Positions 42,894 through 51,525 are shown, counted from the stretch's first letter. The stretch is 56,119 bases of DNA from Rhizobium sp. BK418 (GCF_004341105.1 NZ_SLZK01000014.1:1-56119); one strand, 5' to 3'. Notes: a model not told the origin generated them from the sequence alone. A program made the numbers and translations.

Positions 42894-44867
42894 ATGACGG
42901 AGGCGGGTTTGAAAGACGACGTCGGCGGCTCTCGTCGCCTCTATTCTATTTCATCAGTGTCCCCCTCCCGCATGCCCGCCTTTGCGACCATGCTCGCGGT
43001 TGTCGCTATTCTCTATTTTGCGAAGGAGGTGCTGCTCCCATTGGCGATCGCAGTGCTGTTGACCTTCGCTCTGTCGCCGATCTCATCCCGGCTTCGTAAA
43101 CTTGGCCTTCCTCGCATTCTTGCGGTCGTAACCACCGTTGTGCTTGCGTCCTTTATCCTCGTTCTCTTCGCGCTGGTCGTGGCCTGGCAGGTTGCAGAAG
43201 TGGCCCAAGATCTTTCAACCTATCAGGGCAACATTATCGGAAAGATCAGGGCCCTCCAGGAGAGCGGAACCGACAATGGCATTGTGAAGCGTCTGACCTC
43301 GGTCGTCGAAAGCGTCGGGCGGGAAATTGACAATGCCGGGCAGAATCAGGCTGCTCCAGGTGCGGCCCCGAGAGAGCCTCTGCTCGTCGAGATATTCGCC
43401 CCTAGCCGCCCGATTGAAACGCTCACAAGTCTCATCAGTCCGCTCCTTGGCCCGATCGCTTCACTCGGCCTTGTCGTGGTGGTCGTCATATTCATGCTTC
43501 TGGAGAGGGAGGACCTCCGGGACCGATTTATCCGGCTGGTCGGTTACGGAGACCTCCATCGGACGACGGAGGCGCTCCAGGAGGCCGGCAGCCGCGTTGC
43601 CGTCTATCTCCTGATGCAGTTGGTCGTGAACTGTGCCTATGGCGTGCCCTTGGCCGTCGGCTTGTGGGCGGTCGGCATCCCCAATGCCGTGCTGTGGGGA
43701 ATGCTGGCGATCGTACTTCGGTTTGTTCCCTACATCGGCCCTGTCATAGCGACGGTGCTGCCGCTCTTTCTGGCTTTCGCGGTCGATCCGGGCTGGAGCC
43801 TCGTTCTCTGGGTCGCTGCGATCTTCATCGTGCTGGAGCTGATCAGCAACAACATCGTCGAACCATGGCTCTATGGTTCTCGCACCGGGCTTTCTCCACT
43901 GGCCATTATCGTCGCGGCGATCTTTTGGGCATGGCTCTGGGGACCCGTAGGCCTTATCCTGTCGACGCCGCTGACGGTGTGCCTTGCAGTGCTTGGCCGT
44001 TATGTTCCGCAGTTCGAGTTCCTCGAAATCCTGTTCGGGAGCGAACCGGTGCTGGATCCCAAGGAACGGCTTTACCAGCGGCTCTTGGCCGGAGATCCCG
44101 ACGAGGCGACTGACCAGGCTGAGGAGATGCTCGAAGAAGACTACCTGGAGGACTACTACGGCAGCGTCGCTATTCCGGCGCTTCTGCTGGCTGAACAGGA
44201 CCGAAGGAGAGGTGTGCTCACGCCCGAGCAGATGGAGCAGGTATACGAAACTGCCACGGTGCTGGTCTCGAACCTCGAGGATATCGCTCAGGAGGAAGAG
44301 GAAGAGGAAGAGCAGGAAGGAAGCAACACCACCGTCGAGATCTCTATGACTCCTGGCGAGGAGGAAAATAGCCAGGAAGTAGAGGAATTGCCGGATGGCG
44401 CCGGCAAGACCGTGGTCTGTATCGGCGGTAGAGGCCCTCTTGATGACGCCTCTGCGGCGATGCTCGCTCAGGTTCTTCAGGTGCAAGGAGCGGCAGTCGT
44501 GGCTGCAAGGCACTCCGATATCGCCAATCGCAGAAGCCGTGACGTCATTCCAAAAGGAGCCAACGCCATTGTTGTCTGCTTCCTGAACGAAGACTCCGCC
44601 AAGCATGCCGCCATACTCGTGCGCCGCTTCAAGCGAATGTATCCTTCCGCGCGGGTGGGGGCCGTGCTGTGGTCCGACAGTGCGGACGGACGGCCATTGC
44701 TCGCGTTAGCGGAAGCGGACTTTACGGCCTCCACTTTGACCGACGCTGCTCGTGAGGCCCTTTCCGGCGAGGCGCCTTCGTTGTTGGCACACCCCCGGAA
44801 GATCCAGATCCGCACTCGACGCACCGCGGGAAAGGCTGCCTCCGTCTCAAAAGGCGCCGAGGCATAG
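42894..44867 (+). CDS. AI-2E/PerM-family membrane protein with extra cytosolic domain
   Basis: The 657-residue protein has an AI-2E-type membrane part (about residues 28-375, eight hydrophobic helices, with FVPYIGPVIATVLP and the LSTPLTVCLAVLGRY landmark). An acidic low-complexity linker (runs of Glu near residues 465-480) leads to a Rossmann-like domain (about 500-620: GKTVVCIGGRGPLDDASAAM). This last domain recalls a B12-binding fold, but the DxHxxG motif is missing. AI-2E proteins export or import small molecules or ions. The C-terminal part may sense or regulate. Found alone, with no clear operon partners. Confidence 0.85.
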   Translation: MTEAGLKDDVGGSRRLYSISSVSPSRMPAFATMLAVVAILYFAKEVLLPLAIAVLLTFALSPISSRLRKLGLPRILAVVTTVVLASFILVLFALVVAWQVAEVAQDLSTYQGNIIGKIRALQESGTDNGIVKRLTSVVESVGREIDNAGQNQAAPGAAPREPLLVEIFAPSRPIETLTSLISPLLGPIASLGLVVVVVIFMLLEREDLRDRFIRLVGYGDLHRTTEALQEAGSRVAVYLLMQLVVNCAYGVPLAVGLWAVGIPNAVLWGMLAIVLRFVPYIGPVIATVLPLFLAFAVDPGWSLVLWVAAIFIVLELISNNIVEPWLYGSRTGLSPLAIIVAAIFWAWLWGPVGLILSTPLTVCLAVLGRYVPQFEFLEILFGSEPVLDPKERLYQRLLAGDPDEATDQAEEMLEEDYLEDYYGSVAIPALLLAEQDRRRGVLTPEQMEQVYETATVLVSNLEDIAQEEEEEEEQEGSNTTVEISMTPGEEENSQEVEELPDGAGKTVVCIGGRGPLDDASAAMLAQVLQVQGAAVVAARHSDIANRRSRDVIPKGANAIVVCFLNEDSAKHAAILVRRFKRMYPSARVGAVLWSDSADGRPLLALAEADFTASTLTDAAREALSGEAPSLLAHPRKIQIRTRRTAGKAASVSKGAEA

Positions 44868-44982
44868 GTGGCGATTTGCTGGCTCTACCACGAACGTTGT
44901 TTAGACCGCCCTGAAACCAGGACGTCATGTTGCCGAACGATCAAGTCCTCTTTTGTTCCCCGGTAAAGGACATCCCTTGTAT

Positions 44983-45010
44983 TTGACAGAGGTTCCTGTT
45001 GGGGTAGAGA
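44983..45010 (+). promoter_or_regulatory. Candidate sigma-70 promoter for vapBC
   Basis: TTGACA (44983-44988), a 16-bp gap, and TAGAGA (45005-45010). A perfect -35 and a poor -10, placed 20 bp before the antitoxin start. Plausible but not strong. Confidence 0.45.
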
Positions 45011-45029
45011 TTAGCCAGAAGGTAGATTA

Positions 45030-45302
45030 GTGGATTCTTTCTTGTGTCTCTCAACATCCAAAAACCCAGCAACCGTCGCGCTTGCCGACGAACTGGCGCG
45101 CCGCCAGGGGATCAGCAAAACGGCCGCCATTCATGAGGCATTGAGCGAACGTCTGCGTCGCCTGGGCTACGGCGATGTGGCGCAGGAGCGGCTGCTCGAT
45201 GAGTTGCGCGCAATTCGGGAGCGAGTGGGTCGACTGCCCGAGCTGGACAACCGAAGTGATGAAGAGATTATCGGCTACGACGAGCATGGAATTCCGAACT
45301 GA
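45030..45302 (+). CDS. vapB: VapB-type antitoxin
   Basis: The 90-residue protein has an N-terminal ribbon-helix-helix region with the KTAAIHEALSERLRRL helix and the Rv0623-like pattern, then an acidic tail (NRSDEEIIGYDE) that would block the toxin. GTG at 45030 has AAGG 8 nt upstream. The antitoxin overlaps vapC by one base. The first strand reads LSTSKNP, where relatives have LNI-NP. The +1 frame encodes LNI-Q-K-P just there, so an extra A in the run at about 45058-45062 may have altered the N-terminus. It may still be functional. Confidence 0.78.
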   Translation: MDSFLCLSTSKNPATVALADELARRQGISKTAAIHEALSERLRRLGYGDVAQERLLDELRAIRERVGRLPELDNRSDEEIIGYDEHGIPN

Positions 45303-45686
45303 TGGAGATCGACACCTCCGCCATCGTCGCCATCGCGCAATGAGCCCGAGGCGGTGCTGCTGGAGCGAGCCCTCGTCGCCGACCGGATCCGCCTAGTTCC
45401 CGCCACCTGCGTACTCGAGGCACGCATGGTCATGGCCAGCCGGCGCGGCGAACATGCGCTGGCCGAAATCGATCTGTGGCTCAGCAAAATCGAGGCCGAT
45501 ACCATTCCGGTCGATGCCGATCTCGTCGATCTGGCGACGCAAGCCTGCCTTGCCTACGGCAAGGGAGGCCACGAGGCGGCTTTGAACTTTGCCGATTACA
45601 TTTCCTACGCCCTCGAAAAACGGGCCGACGAACCGCTGCTGTTTGTCGGCAACGACTTTTCCCAAACCGATATCCAGGCGGCATAA
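45302..45686 (+). pseudogene. vapC: VapC-type PIN toxin, frameshifted
   Basis: The PIN-domain toxin begins normally (MEIDTSAIVAIA with the catalytic Asp) but stops at TGA 45341. The next frame carries on at once (NEPEAVLLERALVAD through the LNFADYISYAL helix to QTDIQAA). Adding GC inside GCGC near 45336 would restore one continuous toxin (GCGCGC), so a 2-bp deletion in a GC repeat explains it. The PIN nuclease cannot be made in full unless frameshifting occurs. Confidence 0.8.
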
Positions 45687-45968
45687 TCGCGTCCCGCACC
45701 AACGCCGGCGATGACCTGTCGGATATCGTTCGCCTCTCTGTTCCGAAATTCAAGTCTTTAAGGCAGCAAACGACGGCAAAAGAATTTTTTTTGGGGAGCG
45801 CGTTTCGACTGTCGGATAAGGCTGAGGCGAATCACAGCCTATGTCGACATTGCGGACGACGTGCTAACAATGCTCACACCATGCTGTATCTCCTCGGGTT
45901 GGCGCCGGGGAAATCTGATTGCGCTCTTGAAGTGATGATGACTGACACGGCAGACGATGGAGTTAAGG

Positions 45969-46172
45969 ATGAAAGCCTTCGCGGTGTTAGGCGTGAGCGT
46001 GCTTGTATTCTGTTCGACCGGGTGTTCTACGCCGAATGCGTCTTCGACGAATGATGCGCACCATATTGCACCTAAGGGCGGCGTCAAAGAAAACCGCAGC
46101 GCGTCGAAGAGAGTTAAAGATTGCACCAAAAAGCCGAACTACGCTGGAATGCTGCGGACCTTGTGCTACTAG
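45969..46172 (+). CDS. Small putative lipoprotein
   Basis: About 67 residues. A short basic N-terminus and hydrophobic core (KAFAVLGVSVLVF) end in a lipobox-like STGC, so Cys would be lipidated after export. The rest is polar and unrecognised. GGAG lies 7 nt before the ATG at 45969. Lipid-anchored small proteins of this size are common. No neighbour links it to a pathway. Confidence 0.55.
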   Translation: MKAFAVLGVSVLVFCSTGCSTPNASSTNDAHHIAPKGGVKENRSASKRVKDCTKKPNYAGMLRTLCY

Positions 46173-46400
46173 GCAAGCCAAATCTCGGCCACCGCCCCTC
46201 CCCTGCCCGGCCAGGCCAATGATCTCGCGATATCGATGATGTCGTCGCGGGAGGAGGTCGGGTCTCCGACCGCAATCCTCCTCGCTGTCTTACCCGCAAC
46301 CGAGCGGACGATCCCCCACCCGGCCGTGTCGAGCGGATGAAGAGCTGCACGCCGAGTTCGTTCTCAAAGAGGGTGGGAACAAAAAGGACGTGCTGTCGTT
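46169..46400 (-). pseudogene. LysR-family regulator remnant
   Basis: Minus-strand frames contain a LysR-type helix end (PTLFENELGVQLFIRSTR) followed, after a large deletion and a frameshift, by a C-terminal piece (GDPTSSRDDIIDIARSL). The C-terminal piece is very similar to the fragment at the right window edge (TAGRDDIIDIARSL), so both probably come from related LysR genes. Confidence 0.6.
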
Positions 46401-46613
46401 TGAGACGTCGGGATCGCGCGGTTGGAACCTCCCCTGAATCTCCGCTCGCAGCTCAACCGTGCGGTCCCGCCCTCCCTACCTCTGTCGACGTAGTAACGGA
46501 CTCGGCAGCTTGCCTTTTGGGGCTCGGAATTTTCGAAGTGAGAATCGGGCCCGCCCGCCGACCTTCTCGGAGAAAGATCCCGATCGCTTCGTGCGCCCCA
46601 GGATGCATTGCAA

Positions 46614-46754
46614 ATGGAGTTTCATGATCTTTTCGGTCGCACCATTGGCGCGGGATGGAAGCCCGAAGAGGTGCTGGTCTCGCTGATCGAGGTTGCGGAC
46701 AACCAAGCGCTGATGATGGCCAACGCAGAGGTCGAGGCGCTTCGAATCTCTTGA
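46614..46754 (+). CDS. Short hypothetical protein
   Basis: A 46-residue frame (ATG 46614, TGA 46752-46754) reads EFHDLFGRTIGAGWKPEEV, then an acidic, Ala/Leu-rich helix. Composition and codon use look coding. No ribosome site is convincing. It could be a real small gene or the end of a larger decayed one. Confidence 0.4.
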   Translation: MEFHDLFGRTIGAGWKPEEVLVSLIEVADNQALMMANAEVEALRIS

Positions 46755-46799
46755 AACGAAAGGCTTTCTCCTTTAGCCTGGACCGTCACAGCAGGCTTG

Positions 46800-47110
46800 G
46801 CTGCGCCGCCTCCTTGCGACGATGCTCGATCAGGCTTCTTCCCATGGCGTCCGAATCCAGACGTCGACGTCCTCTTGCCTCGGCAATAGGACCGGCATCG
46901 CTTCTTATGGAAGAGATTTGCGACTGCGTTCGGCTCTGTCGTCAGGAAGGCGTAGAGATCGTCAGTCGTCGACCGTTCTTGACCTTCCGCACGCTCTTCC
47001 ATTGCGGCACATGCACACCGGCGAGAAAAATCAGCGGTTGCCTTTCGTCGCGCGCAAAGAAGCTCGCGCGGCAGGATGACGCCGTGCTTGTCGATGAGTG
47101 GGCGGTCGGG
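46800..47110 (-). pseudogene. SRAP (YedK/HMCES-type) remnant
   Basis: Motifs of the SOS-response-associated peptidase family appear in order on the minus strand but in different frames: RPLIDKHGVILPR, then FFARDERQPLIFLAGVHVPQWKSVRKVK, then TDDLYAFLTTEPNAV, then AMPVLLPRQEDVDVWIRTPWEEA. At least three frameshifts separate them. The catalytic Cys2 region is missing. A dead gene. Confidence 0.8.
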
Positions 47111-47596
47111 TTAAGCCTGATTGACGACTTGTCCAAGTAGCCGAGTCTCGCTCATATTCGCGGGTCGGCTCCGCTCTCAAGAGTAACACAGCGATTACTT
47201 GTAATCGCCTCCTGGTGGACGCGGGGCCGGCACCGACGACGTTGGGGCGGTGGGGTTGCATGTAAGGCGCGGCAATGTTTGTAGAGCCTGCTAGGCGGTC
47301 GAGCCTGTACGCAGCAGACGATGTTGATAAGCCTCGTCAGTCGCAAAGAACGAGTTCGTATGGACCATCCGTGACGAAGCGGGCCCCACCTTCACAGATT
47401 GGTCAAAAGAAGCAGCCATGCCCTCCTGGTCGTCGAAGGGTCGCCTCAACTCATCATTGACCTGGTAAGATTGCCGATGAGTGTCAACCCAATCGCCGCC
47501 GTCCGGAAAGGCGCTCGTTTCCGCTGGTCGGAAAGAACGTAGCGGACACCGACAGAACCCCGTCACGGTTGGTTGAGGCGATACGGTTGGACGCCA
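47111..47596. other. Intergenic region, nothing recognised
   Basis: Short frames only, none resembling known families. It lies inside the pseudogene-rich zone. Confidence 0.4.
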
Positions 47597-47923
47597 TTAC
47601 TTGAACGTCGCCATCAGGTCGCGAAAAGACGCTTCCTCATGTCGGCACCCCTCAAGAAGCGCGATCATGCGCGTGACCGCGTCATTCGCCTGCCAGCTGG
47701 TCTCCGCAAAGCCGTTCTCCTCGCACCACGCCTGCAGCCTTTCCTGGACAATCTCTTGGAACTGCGGAGTAAAAATATCTACTCGCCGACGAATCGTGGA
47801 CCATTGGCCTTCCCCATGCCTATTTACATGGAGAAGTAGCGGAAACTGGCGGACTTCAACGAGGCGAGCGATTTTTCTGCCGGATTTCTCAGACGCGCTG
47901 CTACCGGCATGCCAACGAAACAT
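47597..47923 (-). CDS. Hypothetical protein, possibly the end of a broken gene
   Basis: The 108-residue frame carries a convincing C-terminal part (RVDIFTPQFQEIVQERLQAWC, then EASFRDLMATFK) with good codon character, but its first 30 residues look odd. An overlapping frame (to 48102) also has a sensible stretch (LEMHRVDREFFGFDWQVEG), so a frameshift near 47900 may have split a longer gene. No family was recognised. Confidence 0.35.
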   Translation of the reverse strand: MFRWHAGSSASEKSGRKIARLVEVRQFPLLLHVNRHGEGQWSTIRRRVDIFTPQFQEIVQERLQAWCEENGFAETSWQANDAVTRMIALLEGCRHEEASFRDLMATFK

Positions 47924-48564
47924 CGCGCTGAGCGTCCGAGACTACCTTCCACCTGCCAGTCAAAGCCGAAAAATTCGCGGTCAACGCGGTGCATCTCCAG
48001 CACACGTTCGCAACCGAACTCCCAGATCATCAAGGCCGCTTCGCCTGGATGAACGCTGACATGGCGTGATTGCGCGACAGTCACCAAAATTGAGTGAGCC
48101 ACTTTGCAGCTTTACGTTCACTGCTCGCACCGAGCCGCCGACCTCTTTTTACACCTACAACGATTTTGCTTCGGCGTTCGTGACCCACTATCTCGAAGGC
48201 TTGCGAGCGTCACACGAAGTTGTTCCTAGCGCAGATTAGTTCGATATCGTACTCTGCGCGTCCCATGCCAGCGTGAAGCTACACGCGCGGCTTAATAGCG
48301 CCGCACGCGTGACCGTAGAGTCCAGCCCTTGACTGCATAGGTCAGATATTCACATCGATCGCAGTGCCATCGGCCGGGTTGAATTTCGAGCCCTTGTGTA
48401 GCTCGTTCTTGACCAACGCCGCCAGGCCGTCGTGGCGCTGCCGAAGTTGATCGGCTCGGCGACTTCGCTGCACCGAAGTGCCCGGGTCCTCGCTTGAGCG
48501 AGGAATTCAATCCGCCATAGTGCCGCCATAGAGTTCGGCCCAATTCCGGTTGTAAAACAAGCGG
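47924..48564. other. Intergenic region with possible gene scraps
   Basis: A plus-strand scrap (TEPPTSFYTYNDFASAFVTHYLE near 48150-48210) and a minus-strand scrap (HDGLAALVKNELHKG near 48410) look like coding remnants. The second resembles part of IS66-type TnpB, but too little remains for a call. Confidence 0.35.
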
Positions 48565-49185
48565 ATGAATAGAATGAGATTGTTGGTTCTCCTCGCCGCG
48601 GCTTTTTTGGTGACAGTCTTTCAAGCCGAAGCTCAGGTTTACGCGCCGTATGATGGAACGGACGAATATGACGGCTATCACAATGATGATCCGTACAGCC
48701 CGTATCCGCCTCCGCCTCATTACGACGCCGCCCCTCGCTATCGAGAACCCCTGTATGATCGCAGGCGACCGTTCAAGCGAAGCACAGAGGGAACCATAGT
48801 GATCGCTACGCGTGAGCACACGCTTGTCTACACGACTGCAAGCGGAGAGCAGTTCGTATACCCCATTGCCGTCGGCCGTGAAGGCAAACAGTGGTACGGA
48901 ATAACGCGGGTGGTATCCAAGCGTATGCACCCTGAATGGCGACCGACTGCCAACATGCGCAAGAAGAACCCAAGGCTCCCAAAAGTTGTGAAACCCGGTC
49001 CTGCAAATCCGCTCGGAACCCGCGCTATCTACCTTGCCGACGGGCTGCTCCGCATCCATGGAACGAACGACCCCTCCTCCATCGGCACTAATGCATCGAG
49101 CGGATGCTTTCGTATGTACCGCGAGGATGTCGAGGAGCTTTTTGAGATGGTGCAGCCAGGAACCCGCGTGATCGTTCAGCGGTGA
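48565..49185 (+). CDS. L,D-transpeptidase (YkuD domain), exported
   Basis: The 206-residue protein has a signal peptide (MNRMRLLVLLAAAFLVTVFQAEA-type core, cleaved near AEA-QVY), a Tyr/Pro/Asp-rich linker (residues 25-68), and a YkuD catalytic domain. The active site reads RIHGTNDPSSIG and then SSGCFRM, where the classical SHGC has Ser in place of His. Enzymes of this kind make 3-3 peptidoglycan cross-links or attach lipoproteins in the periplasm, and rhizobia have many. ATG 48565 or 48574 could start it. Confidence 0.9.
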   Translation: MNRMRLLVLLAAAFLVTVFQAEAQVYAPYDGTDEYDGYHNDDPYSPYPPPPHYDAAPRYREPLYDRRRPFKRSTEGTIVIATREHTLVYTTASGEQFVYPIAVGREGKQWYGITRVVSKRMHPEWRPTANMRKKNPRLPKVVKPGPANPLGTRAIYLADGLLRIHGTNDPSSIGTNASSGCFRMYREDVEELFEMVQPGTRVIVQR

Positions 49186-49234
49186 TCGGACGGGAGATCA
49201 GGGCTCTGGAGGTAAAGCGGCCTGACATCAAGCT

Positions 49235-49372
49235 TCACTTCCCCGCGGCCTCGTTCACGCTCGATTCGATCTTGGCGCCGTTGCCGGTCTGTCCGGCCCC
49301 CGACGGAGACATGATCGCGATGCTGAGCACCGAGGCTATCATGACGGCAACGACGGCAATCATCAGACGCAT
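49235..49372 (-). CDS. Tiny single-span membrane protein
   Basis: A 45-residue frame (ATG 49372, TGA 49237-49235) has one hydrophobic helix (RLMIAVVAVMIASVLSIAIM) and a small polar Gly/Ala/Glu tail. It could be a membrane protein or a cleaved leader. Behind it lies an exact stress-type promoter (49409-49434). The ribosome site is weak (AGGGA about 13 nt upstream). The promoter makes this more than a chance frame. Confidence 0.6.
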   Translation of the reverse strand: MRLMIAVVAVMIASVLSIAIMSPSGAGQTGNGAKIESSVNEAAGK

Positions 49373-49408
49373 GAACGTTCAAATCCCTGTTTGTCTTGCG
49401 GGGGATTA

Positions 49409-49434
49409 AACGTCGCATGACTTTGAAGGGTTCC
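49409..49434 (-). promoter_or_regulatory. EcfG/RpoE2-type general-stress promoter (minus strand)
   Basis: On the minus strand GGAAC (49434-49430), 17 bp, CGTT (49412-49409) followed by TAA. This is an exact consensus match. It points to the 45-residue protein starting at 49372. Confidence 0.7.
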
Positions 49435-49571
49435 GTGTTGGCTACTGCGCCGGCTGGGAGCGATTTGTCGGTGCGCCGACGGGCTGATCCAGATTTATGG
49501 GCGAAAACGCTGATGCCCGAAGCGTTCGGTTCCAACAATCGGCTTATATTCGTCGGCCTCTCTCAGGCCAA

Positions 49572-49596
49572 GGAACCCGTGCCTCACCACTGCGTT
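49572..49596 (+). promoter_or_regulatory. EcfG/RpoE2-type general-stress promoter (plus strand)
   Basis: GGAAC (49572-49576), 16 bp, CGTT (49593-49596). Exact consensus, 48 bp before the TTG start of the alpha/beta hydrolase gene. Confidence 0.7.
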
Positions 49597-49644
49597 CGGC
49601 CATTCGAAACTTCCTTCGATGCCGAGTTGTGAGGTCACAATGCA

Positions 49645-50622
49645 TTGATTACAGATCCGCGCCATGACTACGCTGCCGGTGAAACATTTTGGCTCGATAA
49701 GGATCTGGCCCTCGCCCGCCGGCTGAACCGGATCCTGAGCTTGCTGCCGCGATATCGGACGGATCGCCGCTGGAACGCATCGCTGCTGCAACGCATGATC
49801 GAAATCGGCCAACGATGCGTTCCCGACATCGCGGTCCTTCGCGGGCAGGCGCGCATCCGCACAATCAAGACCGAAGCCGGTCCGATCAACATCCGGATCA
49901 CGGCTCCGCCACAACAAGAGGCGGCTGGCCTCTATATCCACTTCCATGGTGGTGCATGGGTTATCGGAAACGCGCGCTTTGAAGGCGGACTCGCGCGGGA
50001 GATCGCTCTAGAATGCCAGGTTGTTGTGGCTGTCATCGATTTCGAGAATGCACGTGACGATCGCCTCGATAAAACCATTCTTCAGTGCGTTCGCGCCACG
50101 GAATGGCTGGTCGATCATCTTGGCGATTTCGGCGTAGACCGCGTGGTAATCGGCGGGGAGTCCTCGGGTGCCCATCTCGGATGCGAGGCGCTCCTCCATC
50201 TGCGAACAGCCGGCAAGATCGGTAAAGTTGCCGGATTTTATTCGATGTGTGGCGGCTTCGATCTTCAAGGTTCGCCAAGCCTGCATAAGGCGTCTCGTGA
50301 CAGTCTTGTCATCGACGCGCCGGCGGCAGTTGCGAATCTGCGGCGATTGACCCGATCCCTTTCCAATTCATTGAGCCACGGACCACTCCATGCTGACCTC
50401 AGGGGCCTTCCGCCATCACTGTTTATCGCAGGATCGCTTGATCCCATCGTCGACGACAGCCTCGAAATGAACGCGAGATGGGTGCAGCAGAACGGAAATT
50501 CGCGATGCATCCTCGTCCCCGAGGCGCCGCACGGCTTTAACCGCTTTCCCACGTCACTTGCGGCAAAGGCAAACGCCTTCGCCCGAAGATGGATCGGGGA
50601 TGTAATCCGAACAGCCGATTGA
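49645..50622 (+). CDS. Alpha/beta hydrolase (hormone-sensitive-lipase type)
   Basis: The 325-residue protein has the HSL-family oxyanion motif HFHGGAW, the nucleophile elbow GGESSGAH, Asp in GSLDPIVDD and His in APHGFNRF, so the Ser-Asp-His triad is intact. Such enzymes cleave short acyl esters. The start appears to be TTG 49645 with GAGG about 10 nt upstream. An ATG at 49640 gives only two codons. It has a stress-type promoter. Substrate unknown. Confidence 0.85.
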   Translation: MITDPRHDYAAGETFWLDKDLALARRLNRILSLLPRYRTDRRWNASLLQRMIEIGQRCVPDIAVLRGQARIRTIKTEAGPINIRITAPPQQEAAGLYIHFHGGAWVIGNARFEGGLAREIALECQVVVAVIDFENARDDRLDKTILQCVRATEWLVDHLGDFGVDRVVIGGESSGAHLGCEALLHLRTAGKIGKVAGFYSMCGGFDLQGSPSLHKASRDSLVIDAPAAVANLRRLTRSLSNSLSHGPLHADLRGLPPSLFIAGSLDPIVDDSLEMNARWVQQNGNSRCILVPEAPHGFNRFPTSLAAKANAFARRWIGDVIRTAD

Positions 50623-50731
50623 GCCGTGGAACCATCGGGCTCCGAGAGGCCAGCCAATCCGCACGGCTCGTGCACCGCCCGGCACTTCGGTCTCCCGATG
50701 GATTGGTGCAGCATCCCAAGAGGAGACAAAT

Positions 50732-50970
50732 TTGGCAAACAGCGAAACCCGCGACGTGTCCATCCTCGGCCTCCGCAACGCTCATGCAGCGAAAAGCCAT
50801 CCGCTCAGCATCATCAACTCACGGCTTCAAGGGTTCGAAACGATCCGGAAGTCGCAGCCAATCTCGATCAGCATGTCACGGAAACCGAAGGCCAGATCAG
50901 TCGCCTGGGGAAATCCAGAAAACGAGCGTCACGAGCACGCGGGCAACGGCGGCAAAGGCTGGTAGGACAG
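50732..50970 (+). pseudogene. DUF892 ferritin-like protein, decayed
   Basis: A TTG start with AGGAG (50721-50725) opens a DUF892-type N-terminus (MANSETRDVSILGLRNAHA). After a frameshift near 50830 the second helix continues as NDPEVAANLDQHVTETEGQISRL in another frame, and the remaining half is gone. DUF892 proteins are four-helix bundles linked to stress. This copy cannot fold. Confidence 0.75.
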
Positions 50971-50998
50971 AAGCTTTTCCATAAGCATCATCTGCTCC

Positions 50999-51487
50999 TC
51001 AGGCTGCCGGCGCCAGCGGAATGTCGATGCCGAAACGGGCGGCCGTCTCTATGATTTTCGGAATGTCGGGGGGCGACATCTCAGGAAACGCCGTAGTGCC
51101 CGGCGGAAGCGGCTCGCCGACCGCAACGAAGAATTCTTCATGTAGATCGCCCGGAAAGTTAATCAGCAACAGCTTTGAGGGGACGTCGGAAATGTTGCGG
51201 AAGGCATGCATGGTTCCAGGCGAAACATGCACGAAGTCGCCTGGTCCGCAGATTTTAGTCTCATTGCCCACAGTGATCTCATAGCGGCCCTCGAGGATGA
51301 GAAACGCCTCCTGATCCGTCTGCGTGTGTGGCGGCGGGCCGGCGTTCGGCGCGGTGAGAACCTCGATCACGGTGAAGCTGCCTTTCGTGTCGGCATACCG
51401 TGCGCGAAAGGTCAGGATGTTTCCGATGAAGTGAACGGTCATCGGCGAGTTCGACGATTGGTCTTGTCCTGTCGGAATGGAATTCAT
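50999..51487 (-). CDS. Cupin-domain protein
   Basis: The 162-residue protein has a single cupin barrel with metal ligands in PPPHTQTDQEAFLILEGR and FVHVSPGTMHAFRN. It diverges from a TetR gene across a 71-bp gap with an inverted repeat, so the TetR protein is the probable repressor. A GGGGG stretch 9 nt before the ATG acts as ribosome site. Resembles quercetinase-like or other small dioxygenases, but the function cannot be read. Confidence 0.85.
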   Translation of the reverse strand: MNSIPTGQDQSSNSPMTVHFIGNILTFRARYADTKGSFTVIEVLTAPNAGPPPHTQTDQEAFLILEGRYEITVGNETKICGPGDFVHVSPGTMHAFRNISDVPSKLLLINFPGDLHEEFFVAVGEPLPPGTTAFPEMSPPDIPKIIETAARFGIDIPLAPAA

Positions 51488-51525
51488 CGACTTGTGCCCC
51501 CAGGCGTTTGTGATACACTCAACTC

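Noticed and set aside
43461..44606. A 381-codon minus-strand frame
   Set aside because: Antisense to the AI-2E-family gene. His/Arg/Asp-rich translation typical of a shadow frame.
45302..45400. Programmed frameshifting to make full-length VapC
   Set aside because: No slippery heptamer or downstream stem is evident at the break. A 2-bp loss in a GC repeat explains it more simply.
48380..48470. Possible IS66 TnpB remnant (HDGLAALVKNELHKG)
   Set aside because: About 15 residues match the general TnpB pattern, but flanking sequence does not continue it, so I did not annotate a mobile element.
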